Origin: Frisingicoccus sp009929615
Lineage (GTDB): Bacteria; Bacillota; Clostridia; Lachnospirales; Lachnospiraceae
DNA length: 64,000 nt
Direction of reading: 5' to 3'
Assembly (NCBI GenBank): GCA_028692275.1
Contig: JAQUXR010000006.1
Span: 44,830-108,829, forward strand
Shown: piece by piece, positions 19,416 to 26,980 of the stretch
Layout: each line of letters opens with the position of its first letter
How positions within the stretch are numbered: the stretch's first letter is position 1
Position numbers and translations under genes: made by a program
The notes under the pieces: model-generated
Seen by the model: only the letters and a program-made list of their open reading frames with translations
What the model was told of the DNA's origin: nothing
The model's database searches: none

Positions 19416-20459
19416 GATAATGGTGTAGGTATGAGTAAAGAGTTTCTGCCCCATGTTTTTGAGGCCTTTTCACAGGAAGATTCTACGAGGACCAGTTCCT
19501 ATCAGGGAACCGGATTGGGAATGTCTATAACAAAGCAGATTGTGAAAGTTATGGGTGGGGATATCCGGATTGAAAGTGAGCTCGGGAAGGGAACCCGGGT
19601 GACCATAACACTTCCGATGCATATTGCAACAGATGAACAGATTAGAGAATGGAAAGAAAAGCAAATAAAAGCATCCGGAGAGGTGAATTTGGATAATGTA
19701 AGAATTCTTTTGTGTGAGGACCATCAATTGAACGCTATCATTGCCACCAGACTGCTGGAGACTAAGGGAATGACAGTAGAGCGCGCAGAAAATGGTGCAA
19801 TTGGAGTGAAGATGTTTAAAGACTCTGAGTTGGGATATTATGATGCTATTCTTATGGATATTCGAATGCCGGTTATGGATGGTATCGATGCGGCAAAAGT
19901 TATTCGTAAACTGCCGCGTCAGGATGCAGGTGCGATTCCGATTATTGCGATGACGGCAAATGCCTTTGAAGAAGATGTGCGCCAGACCAGAGAGGCTGGA
20001 ATGGATGCCCATCTGAGTAAGCCAATTCAGAGGGAGGTGCTTTATAATACTTTGGAAAGTTTATTGAAAATCAGCACATCCCCACGACGGCAGAAAATAT
20101 TAATTGTAGATGATTTGGAAATTAACCGGGTTGTTATACGGACAGCTCTTGAGCAGGAGTATGATATCCTGGAGGCAGAGGATGGATATCAGGCACTGGA
20201 AGTGCTGGAAAGAAACCCTGGGATAGACATTATTATTACAGATATTCAAATGCCAAAGATGAATGGCGTCGAGTTGATACGAAGGCTTCGAAGTGACCGT
20301 AAATACAGGCACTGTGTGATTATTGCCAATACCCAGTATGGAGACCCTGGGCAGGAAGAAGAGCTTCTTGCATTAGGAATAGATGATTTTATTTATAAGC
20401 CAACGACACCTAAAATTCTTGAAATGCGGGTAAGAAATGCCTTGCACAGAATTGTATGA
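19416..20459 (+). CDS. Hybrid sensor histidine kinase, C-terminal part (remainder after the TAG)
   Basis: Same frame as the upstream part. It begins with the ATPase G1 box DNGVGM, then the F region (HVFEAFSQED), the G2 box GTGLGM, and two receiver domains. In merged numbering the phospho-acceptors are D990 (LMDIRMP) and D1118 (IITDIQMP). The second receiver lacks the usual final Lys-Pro region context but keeps YKPTTP. There is no DNA-binding output domain, so phosphate would pass to another protein. The first internal ATG is 19431, with no ribosome site; separate translation looks unlikely. The full gene would be about 1,190 residues. It is a pseudogene unless the TAG is read through or is a sequence error. 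Confidence 0.82.
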   Translation, partial: DNGVGMSKEFLPHVFEAFSQEDSTRTSSYQGTGLGMSITKQIVKVMGGDIRIESELGKGTRVTITLPMHIATDEQIREWKEKQIKASGEVNLDNVRILLCEDHQLNAIIATRLLETKGMTVERAENGAIGVKMFKDSELGYYDAILMDIRMPVMDGIDAAKVIRKLPRQDAGAIPIIAMTANAFEEDVRQTREAGMDAHLSKPIQREVLYNTLESLLKISTSPRRQKILIVDDLEINRVVIRTALEQEYDILEAEDGYQALEVLERNPGIDIIITDIQMPKMNGVELIRRLRSDRKYRHCVIIANTQYGDPGQEEELLALGIDDFIYKPTTPKILEMRVRNALHRIV

Positions 20460-20499
20460 AGGCGGGAATGAATGGCAGCCGTTTTCTTATAAAAAAATT

Positions 20500-20533
20500 A
20501 AGCCTTCTGATATCATTAGATATTAGAAGGCTT
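20500..20533. terminator. Bidirectional intrinsic terminator shared by kinase and XRE genes
   Basis: AAGCCTTCTGATATC (20500-20514) pairs with GATATTAGAAGGCTT (20519-20533), a 15-bp stem with one wobble and a 4-base loop. A T-rich tail follows on the plus strand, and the A-run at 20490-20497 gives U residues on the minus strand. The 3' arm doubles as the last codons of the XRE gene. Confidence 0.88.
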
Positions 20534-20794
20534 TGATGTTTTTGTAGGCGGAAGTGTGAAATTCAGCAAATCACCGGCATTGATATTTAAAGCATCTGCA
20601 ATATTATATAAAACTTCTAAGGAAAAGGGCCTTGCAATATTGGGTGCTTCAATAGAACTGAGATGAGAACGGCTGATACCAGCTTTTTCAGCGAATTGCT
20701 CCTGGGACATTCCCTGCATTTTACGTAATGCTGCAATCGTGAGCCCGAGTTCGATGAAACGGTCTCTGTTTTTAAATGCAATGTCTTTGCTCAC
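20516..20794 (-). CDS. XRE-family helix-turn-helix regulator
   Basis: 92 residues. The Cro/cI-type helix-turn-helix is at about residues 16-70: IAALRKMQGMSQEQFAEKAG then ISRSHLSSIE and a trailing LEVLYNIADALNINAGDLL. It is a single-domain protein with a short Pro/Thr/Ser-rich tail. I chose GTG 20794 because GGAGGT lies 7 bases upstream; the upstream ATG at 20893 has none. Its last five codons form one arm of a terminator. An AT-rich perfect palindrome lies 27 bases upstream and may be its own operator. It is divergent from the second hybrid kinase and may control it. Confidence 0.88.
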   Translation of the reverse strand: MSKDIAFKNRDRFIELGLTIAALRKMQGMSQEQFAEKAGISRSHLSSIEAPNIARPFSLEVLYNIADALNINAGDLLNFTLPPTKTSKPSNI

Positions 20795-20820
20795 TAAAAC
20801 TACCTCCAAAAAATATATAC

Positions 20821-20834
20821 TATAATTAATTATA
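20821..20834. promoter_or_regulatory. 14-bp AT-rich palindrome upstream of the XRE gene
   Basis: TATAATTAATTATA is a perfect palindrome 27 bases before the XRE start codon, within the divergent region between XRE and the second kinase. It could be an operator for the XRE protein and contains -10-like hexamers. Palindromes of pure A/T arise easily by chance, so the call is weak. Confidence 0.35.
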
Positions 20835-20977
20835 TAGTCTGTGAAAAAAATCGCTGTATTCATCATTGAGCCATTGACTAATATTTTGAGCATTGATACA
20901 ATAAAAGTAAATTATGTCTTATGAATGATACATGAATATGAGCAAAGAGAAGGACCTTATAGAGAGCAGGGGATAAG

Positions 20978-23365
20978 ATGTTAAACGAAACATTTCTTCC
21001 TTCCGAAGATAAAAAGCGTATTAAAAAAATAAGAGAGATGGATATAACTATGGCAGGCCAGCTGGTAGATGATTCTTCCGTTGGTATTTTTGTATGCGAC
21101 ATCGACACTTATGAATTGTTATATATTAATAAACTGGCTGAAGAATGGGGCGGAAAAGGTTCAGATAGCACGAAGAACTTAACTTGCTACGGATATCTTC
21201 TTGGCAGGGACACCCCCTGTCCAAATTGCCATATGCACGAGATGACAGAAGATGAATACAGAGAAAAGGAATATGAGACCAGCGATGGCAGACATTATCT
21301 GATTAAAGGTAAATTATTGAACTGGCATGGACAGCCGGCACATATTGAATACATTTCAGATGAATCTGAGACCTTGGCAGCCCAGCATGCCATTCGGGAT
21401 TTGGCAAACCGGGTTCCGGGTGGTATTGGCATTTATTATTTTTATCCGGATGAGCGGGTGGAAGTTTCTTATCTGAATGATGGGTTTTATACAATGCTGG
21501 ATGAAACAAGGGACTCATGGGAGAAGCGTCGAACCATGGGGGCAAAAGAGGCCTTTGACGGTGCCCATCCGGAAGATAGGGAGAAACTTCTTTTAGAAAT
21601 ACGAAGTGCAGTCAGAGAACAGCGGGTGGCTAATATGGACATTCGTATTCTTCAAAAAGATAATCGATACAGATGGTTTAATGTGCAGGGCAGAGTTGCA
21701 GCAGAATCCAATGAGCGGATTACACTGTATTTGATTTTCTCAGACATTGATGAATCGAAGAAGATGCATGCGGAACTTAATGAGCGGCTGATGCAGGAAC
21801 GGGAACAGTTGTATAAAGTTTTATTTAATCTGATTCCAATGATTATTTCGGTGAATCTGACAAAGAACAGTTATAGTATGGTGAATTATGAGAATTTCAC
21901 GACGAAAGCCGCTCCGGAAAGCGGTTCTTTCGATAATTTGATTGAGATTGGTGCCAGTACAGTACCGGCAGAGGACAGAGAGAAGTTTTTATTGGCTTTT
22001 TCACGGGAAAACCTTTTTAAAGCATATGAGAATGGCAGAGAAAAGGTAGAACTGGAACATAGGCAGAGGGGCGATGATGGCGTTGTCCGCTGGGTTCTTA
22101 CGCAGGTGATTTTTGTAAAGAATGAAGTGACTGGTGATTTGTGTGAAATAACACTGGCACAGAATATCGATGCAGAAAAGCAACGCCAGATACAGTTAAG
22201 AGATGCTTTGAAAACGGCCAGCGAAGCCAGCCGGGCAAAAAGTGAGTTTCTCGAGCGGATGAGCCATGAACTTCGAACACCTTTGAATGTTATTATCGGT
22301 GCCATTAATCTAGCCCAGGATTTACAGGATGTTTCTGAAGAAAACAGACGTTATATGAAACAGGCGAATGAGTCAGCCCAGTATTTGCTGGAGATTATCA
22401 ATGATATTCTGGATGCCAGTTACATACAGAGACATCAGTTTATTCTTCAAAAGGACTGGATATCTCCGAAAACAATTTTCTGTCCGACGATTTCTATGAT
22501 GGAAGTTGAATTTAGAAAAAAGGGAATAGATTTTCAATATATAGAGCCGGAAGCTCTGGATGAAGATATTCAGTTTTATATCGATGGTATTCGATGCAAA
22601 CAGGTTTTAACCAATCTTTTATCCAATGCTTTGAAATTCACACCACCGGGCGGTTCCATTAAAATTTTACGGGAGCATCTGTATCAAGAGGAAAATATTA
22701 TCCTTGAAAGATGTGTTATCAGCGATACAGGCTGCGGCATTTCAAAAGAATTCCAAAAGAAGATGTTTCAGCCATTTACCCAGGAAAATGCAGTACATAC
22801 AGGTTCTGTTGAAGGAACAGGGCTGGGACTCCAGATTGTGAATCAGATTGTGACAGCAATGAATGGAACCATAGATGTCGAAAGTGAACCCGGAAGAGGG
22901 ACAATATTTACGGTTGAGGTACCGCTGAGATATCGTAATAAACCTCAGAACGAAAATGAAGGCCTAGCAGATGAGAACTTTTTACAAGGGAAAAGGGCCC
23001 TGGTTGTGGAAGACCATCAGTTAAATGCGGCCATTGCCAAAAAACTATTGGAAAAGAAAGGGATGCTGGTGGATACGGCGATAGACGGGAAGGAAGGTCT
23101 GAAGCTTTTTGAGAATCACGAAATCGGTTATTATGATGCGATTCTCATGGATATCCGGATGCCAAATATGAATGGTCTGGATGCCGCTAAAATGATTCGT
23201 TCTTTGGATAGACCGGATGCAATGAGAATTCCGATTATTGCAGTGACAGCCAATGCCTATGCAGAGGATAAGGTACGAAGTCTGGCATCGGGGATGAATG
23301 AACATTTGACAAAGCCTATCAATCCGCAGATACTTTATCAAACATTAGAAACGTGGATGTGTTAA
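20978..23365 (+). CDS. Hybrid sensor histidine kinase
   Basis: 795 residues, intact. A PAS-like N terminus (about residues 25-135) contains GRDTPCPNCHMHEM, a CxxC cluster that could hold metal or sense redox. A second PAS-like domain is at about 145-260 and a third at about 265-395. HisKA follows with H430 in MSHELRTPLNVIIG, then the N box (LTNLLSNALKFTPPGG), G1 (DTGCGI), G2 (GTGLGL) and a receiver with D725 (LMDIRMP). No membrane span or output domain. It is the intact counterpart of the broken kinase at 16890-20459, and their kinase cores are close. AGGGG precedes ATG 20978. Confidence 0.92.
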   Translation: MLNETFLPSEDKKRIKKIREMDITMAGQLVDDSSVGIFVCDIDTYELLYINKLAEEWGGKGSDSTKNLTCYGYLLGRDTPCPNCHMHEMTEDEYREKEYETSDGRHYLIKGKLLNWHGQPAHIEYISDESETLAAQHAIRDLANRVPGGIGIYYFYPDERVEVSYLNDGFYTMLDETRDSWEKRRTMGAKEAFDGAHPEDREKLLLEIRSAVREQRVANMDIRILQKDNRYRWFNVQGRVAAESNERITLYLIFSDIDESKKMHAELNERLMQEREQLYKVLFNLIPMIISVNLTKNSYSMVNYENFTTKAAPESGSFDNLIEIGASTVPAEDREKFLLAFSRENLFKAYENGREKVELEHRQRGDDGVVRWVLTQVIFVKNEVTGDLCEITLAQNIDAEKQRQIQLRDALKTASEASRAKSEFLERMSHELRTPLNVIIGAINLAQDLQDVSEENRRYMKQANESAQYLLEIINDILDASYIQRHQFILQKDWISPKTIFCPTISMMEVEFRKKGIDFQYIEPEALDEDIQFYIDGIRCKQVLTNLLSNALKFTPPGGSIKILREHLYQEENIILERCVISDTGCGISKEFQKKMFQPFTQENAVHTGSVEGTGLGLQIVNQIVTAMNGTIDVESEPGRGTIFTVEVPLRYRNKPQNENEGLADENFLQGKRALVVEDHQLNAAIAKKLLEKKGMLVDTAIDGKEGLKLFENHEIGYYDAILMDIRMPNMNGLDAAKMIRSLDRPDAMRIPIIAVTANAYAEDKVRSLASGMNEHLTKPINPQILYQTLETWMC

Positions 23366-23370
23366 AAATA

Positions 23371-23412
23371 ACAGAGCAAATCCTAAAAAAGGGGTCTGCT
23401 CTGTTTCATTTT
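23371..23412 (+). terminator. Intrinsic terminator after the second kinase
   Basis: ACAGAGCA (23371-23378) pairs perfectly with TGCTCTGT (23397-23404), followed by TTCATTTTT. Confidence 0.8.
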
Positions 23413-23432
23413 TGCAGAAAAATATCAAAAAT

Positions 23433-23478
23433 ACTGACCTTGGGGTCAGTTCACAAATGTCATAGAATTTGGTAAAAT
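23433..23478 (+). promoter_or_regulatory. Promoter with abutting inverted repeat, upstream of the LuxR-type regulator
   Basis: TTCACA (23450-23455), 17 bases, TAAAAT (23473-23478): both hexamers are five of six to consensus. A perfect inverted repeat ACTGACC-TTGG-GGTCAGT (23433-23450) ends on the first base of the -35. That is where an activator or repressor site would lie, and the LuxR-type protein itself is the first candidate. Confidence 0.7.
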
Positions 23479-23514
23479 GTGATAATATCAGAAAAAAGAA
23501 AGGAGGCTTCTCCC

Positions 23515-25884
23515 ATGGCAGAGAAAGATTATATTAAAGTTGGGGCGATTTATAAAAAATTAAAGGCAGCAGAAGAAAACCATCAGCCGATTTATATTTC
23601 AGGAGCAGTGGGATTCGGAAAGACGGCTGCAGTGTCCTATTATTTCCGTCGGAAGCCCCATCTTTATCTCAGCGGTGAGAAGGGTTATCTGGAAAACAGA
23701 CCGGAGGAAGCCGCTATTAAGCAAAGTGCTGTTGTTATTGATGATATCTCCTGGATTATGGATCGGGAATCCCAGGAATATATTGTAGAACTGGCAAAAA
23801 GCAGTGAAAAATTTGTTGTTATTATTGGGCGGGGACGCATTCCTTCCTGGTTACGCCTGGTGTCTGTAGAGCAGAATTTTGTTCTGGCGGATGAACGGGA
23901 ACTGGCATTGACAGAAAAGGAAACCGTTAAATTTCTGGAAAGGCAGAAGATTCAGATATCGGATGCTGAAGTAAAGTCTATTACGACAGATACCTTTGGC
24001 CATCCTTTAAGTATTCTCTTTGTAACAGACCATATGAAAGGTGGATTCCCATATAGCCAGGAGGTTCTTGAAGCAGCGAGAAGAGACTTGTTCCACTATT
24101 ATGACCATGCTTTTTATGAAAAATGGGATAGTGAGTTGTGTGAATTGCTCTTGTCCGTTTGTCAGTATCCAACATTTACCGTAGAGATGGCGGGAATTCT
24201 CACGGGGAACGATAGGATTGAGCATCTTCTGGAATATACCATGTCTCTGGGAACCTTTATGATTTATCATGGGGATGGTGTCTATTCTTATCGTCAGGCT
24301 CTGCAGAAATACATGAAGTGGAAACAGGCATTGGTTTGCAGTAAGGATCAGATTCTCGAGAATTATGAAAAAGCCGCTTCTTATTTTGAATCAAAGGGTG
24401 AAATCGAGCAGGCATTAAAGTACTATGAAAAGGCTGGAAATAAAAAGAAAGTTTCAAGGCTGTTGATTGAAAATGCAGAACAGCATCCGGGAACGGGGCA
24501 CTTTTTTGAAACAAAAGATTATTATTTGCGATTGCCGAAAGAAACGATTCTGGCGTCACCGGTTCTTATGAGTGGTATGAGTATGTTGTATTCGATTACG
24601 TTACAGCCGGAAGAATCTGAAGACTGGTATGATGCTTTAGTTCGTTTTGAGAAAAGCCTTCCCCAGGGCAATCCTTATAAACGGGAGGCCAAAATAAGAA
24701 TTGCCTATCTGGATATAGCCCTGCCACATCGTGGAATTCATGGAGTCATGGGCATTTTAAAAAATTTATCCATTCTTGTCATGAACAAGAATATTCGTCT
24801 TCCGGAATTCTCTGTAACGAGTAATCTTCCGAGTATTATGAATGGCGGTCTGGATTTTTGTGAGTGGAGCAGGAATGATAAAGAATTATCCGTGCTGATG
24901 AAAAAGCCGATTGAAGTTGTTCTTGGAAAATATGGTGCCGGATTAATCAATATAGCTTTAGCGGAAAGCGGCTTTGAAAAGGGAACCATGGATACCTATG
25001 AGGCGGTTACACGACTGAATACCGGATATATGAAGGCTGATACAGCAGGAAAAATCGAGATGTGTTTTGCTGCAATCGGACTTTTGGCAAAGGTGCATGT
25101 CTATGAAGGGCAGATTGGTGTAGCAAAGGAATCCGTTCAGAATTTTAAAGAAAAAGCAATAAATGAACAGGCTTCCCAGCTTGTTCCGAATATTGAAGCA
25201 TTGGAAACCAAAATTGCATTACTGCAGGGCAAAAATGATATCGCCAGAGAATGGTTTGAGAAGGCACCTAATGAAAATATTTCTTTCTGCGTGCTTTACA
25301 GATATCAGTATATGCAGAAAATCCGCTGTCTTATGGCATTTAGACGTTATGAAGAGGCGATTCATCTGATTGAGAGGCTGAATCTCTATTTTACCCAATA
25401 TGACCGGACTTACCTGTGGATGGAGAATCAGACGTTAAAGGCCATTGTTCAGTATCAGACCGGCAATAAAGAGTGGAAAACAACGTTAAATAATGTTCTT
25501 CGTAAGATGGAATCCTATCATTTTATCCGCATTGCCGGAATGGAAGGCATAGCATTGAAGCCACTGCTGGATGATTATCAGGAACCACCGGTATCTGAGG
25601 AATTTTTTGCACTTCTCAAAAAAGAAGTTGGCAGGATGGCCAAGCATTATCCAAACTATTTGAGGGAAGAAAAGAAATTAAAAGAACCTTTGACAGAGAT
25701 GGAAAAGCAGATTTTGAACCTTTTATGTGAAGACCAAACGACGGAACGTATTTGTGAATTATATGGAATCTCATATGGTACATTAAAATTCCACAATCGG
25801 AATATCTATCAGAAACTGGGTGTAAAAAATCGAAAGGAAGCAGAAGCGGCGGCTAGAGAGCTGGGACTGTGTAATGGGGAATAG
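23515..25884 (+). CDS. LuxR/MalT-like ATPase transcriptional regulator
   Basis: 789 residues. A STAND-type ATPase domain comes first, with Walker A GAVGFGKT at residues 30-37 and a Walker B-like VVIDDISW near residue 78. The long middle is helical, TPR-like (YEKAASYFESKGEIEQALKYYEKAG at about 285-310). The C terminus has a LuxR helix-turn-helix: LTEMEKQILNLL then ERICELYGISYGTLKFHNRNIYQKLG. This is the MalT-like layout, in which inducer and ATP drive oligomerisation and DNA binding. I chose ATG 23515, 8 bases after AGGAGG (23501-23506). The small gene at 25887 follows after 2 bases. Inducer unknown. Confidence 0.9.
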   Translation: MAEKDYIKVGAIYKKLKAAEENHQPIYISGAVGFGKTAAVSYYFRRKPHLYLSGEKGYLENRPEEAAIKQSAVVIDDISWIMDRESQEYIVELAKSSEKFVVIIGRGRIPSWLRLVSVEQNFVLADERELALTEKETVKFLERQKIQISDAEVKSITTDTFGHPLSILFVTDHMKGGFPYSQEVLEAARRDLFHYYDHAFYEKWDSELCELLLSVCQYPTFTVEMAGILTGNDRIEHLLEYTMSLGTFMIYHGDGVYSYRQALQKYMKWKQALVCSKDQILENYEKAASYFESKGEIEQALKYYEKAGNKKKVSRLLIENAEQHPGTGHFFETKDYYLRLPKETILASPVLMSGMSMLYSITLQPEESEDWYDALVRFEKSLPQGNPYKREAKIRIAYLDIALPHRGIHGVMGILKNLSILVMNKNIRLPEFSVTSNLPSIMNGGLDFCEWSRNDKELSVLMKKPIEVVLGKYGAGLINIALAESGFEKGTMDTYEAVTRLNTGYMKADTAGKIEMCFAAIGLLAKVHVYEGQIGVAKESVQNFKEKAINEQASQLVPNIEALETKIALLQGKNDIAREWFEKAPNENISFCVLYRYQYMQKIRCLMAFRRYEEAIHLIERLNLYFTQYDRTYLWMENQTLKAIVQYQTGNKEWKTTLNNVLRKMESYHFIRIAGMEGIALKPLLDDYQEPPVSEEFFALLKKEVGRMAKHYPNYLREEKKLKEPLTEMEKQILNLLCEDQTTERICELYGISYGTLKFHNRNIYQKLGVKNRKEAEAAARELGLCNGE

Positions 25885-25886
25885 AT

Positions 25887-26153
25887 ATGAAATGGAAAAA
25901 GAATGTAAAGGTTGTACGTGAAAAAGGGCTGGAATTAAAAAGTTCTGAAGGGGTTCAGGCAATCATTTCTTCAGACGAATATATTGTAAATGCCATGGAG
26001 AGCGGTATAGAAGAAGACGAAAAACTGATTGAATTTATCATGGAGACAGAACAGGTCAATGAAATTGCTGCACGTTTCCGACTGGCGGAGTTTCTTATAA
26101 CCTATGGAAATTATATTGAAGAATTAAGCGAAGAGCTGATGATAGAGTCGTAG
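25887..26153 (+). CDS. Small acidic protein of unknown function
   Basis: 88 residues, not recognised. The sequence is strongly acidic and helical after a basic start ([10 protein letters not shown]), with no Cys, signal peptide or membrane segment. It starts 2 bases after the LuxR-type gene stops, and a lipoprotein gene follows 25 bases on. Tight coupling suggests it is a partner or modulator of the regulator. The middle ([15 protein letters not shown]) could pack as a small helical bundle. No function is proposed. Confidence 0.7.
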
Positions 26154-26178
26154 ATGGGGCACAATAGAGGAGAAGAGT

Positions 26179-26883
26179 ATGCGAAAAATATTCAAAGGCA
26201 CAGCGGTATTTTTGGTGGCATGGATATTCATATGGCAAATGACTGGGTGCGGCAGTTATAAAGTGACTTATGCAGCAAATAACGATAAATCAGATTTTGG
26301 GGAAACGGAAAATGAGACGTATGCGGGGGCAACTACGGATATTTCAGGATTTACAGTAACAATTTCGGCACAGGAGTATACAGGAACTGCGGTTAGACCG
26401 AATGAGGATGATATTCTGTTTCAAAAGGATGGAAAGATACTCTCATTGAAAGCAGGGGTGGATTATGATATTATCTGCACGGATAATGTGAATGCTTCTG
26501 AAAATGCCCATTATCAAATAAGGGGTAAAGGAATGTACGCGGGAAGTCTCGAGGGTACATTTGTCATTACGAAGGCTGTTATTACGGGATACTCAGTGAC
26601 ACCGGCTGTAGGAAAGGTTTATGATGGAACGACTGTTGTGGGCGTGGGTGACTGGAACCGGTCGAATATTGCACTTGTTGGCATAAAACCAGCAGACGAA
26701 AAGGATGAAAGTAAATTAGATTTAGCCATTTCAAATGAAGTATATAAGTCAGCAGAAGTTGGGTGGACAAAAATTATTTTTAATGCAGCACTTACGGGAA
26801 CATCCTCAGAAAATTATATTTTAGCGGATGGAATTGAACAGGGAAGTGTTGATGCAGAAATTAAAAGCGGCGGCAGCAAGTAG
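26179..26883 (+). CDS. Lipoprotein with MBG/YDG-like beta domains
   Basis: 234 residues. A lipoprotein signal (basic start, hydrophobic stretch, MTGC lipobox with Cys near residue 24) directs it to the outer face of the membrane. Two beta-sandwich-like repeats follow: [13 protein letters not shown]...GVDYDI at about 72-105 and KVYDGTTVV near 155, phrases typical of MBG and YDG domains in large surface proteins. The protein is too short to be an adhesin itself and has no LPXTG anchor. It is the last gene after the LuxR-type regulator, and a terminator overlaps its stop codon. It may be a target or sensor for that system. Confidence 0.75.
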
Positions 26884-26903
26884 TAACTTGTGCCGCTGTT
26901 TTC
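26870..26903 (+). terminator. Intrinsic terminator overlapping the lipoprotein stop codon
   Basis: GCGGCAGCAAG (26870-26880) pairs with CTTGTGCCGC (26887-26896) with one bulged base, then TGTTTT. The 5' arm encodes the last residues of the lipoprotein. Confidence 0.8.
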
Positions 26904-26980
26904 TGTTATAAGACATATAGTTATTCTCACTTTATTGTGATACAATAGAACGGAATATGACAGAAAGAAAGAGGCTCAGA

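Noticed and set aside
23981..24559. Minus-strand frames within the LuxR-type gene
   Set aside because: Several overlapping short frames without starts or motifs; shadows of the real gene.
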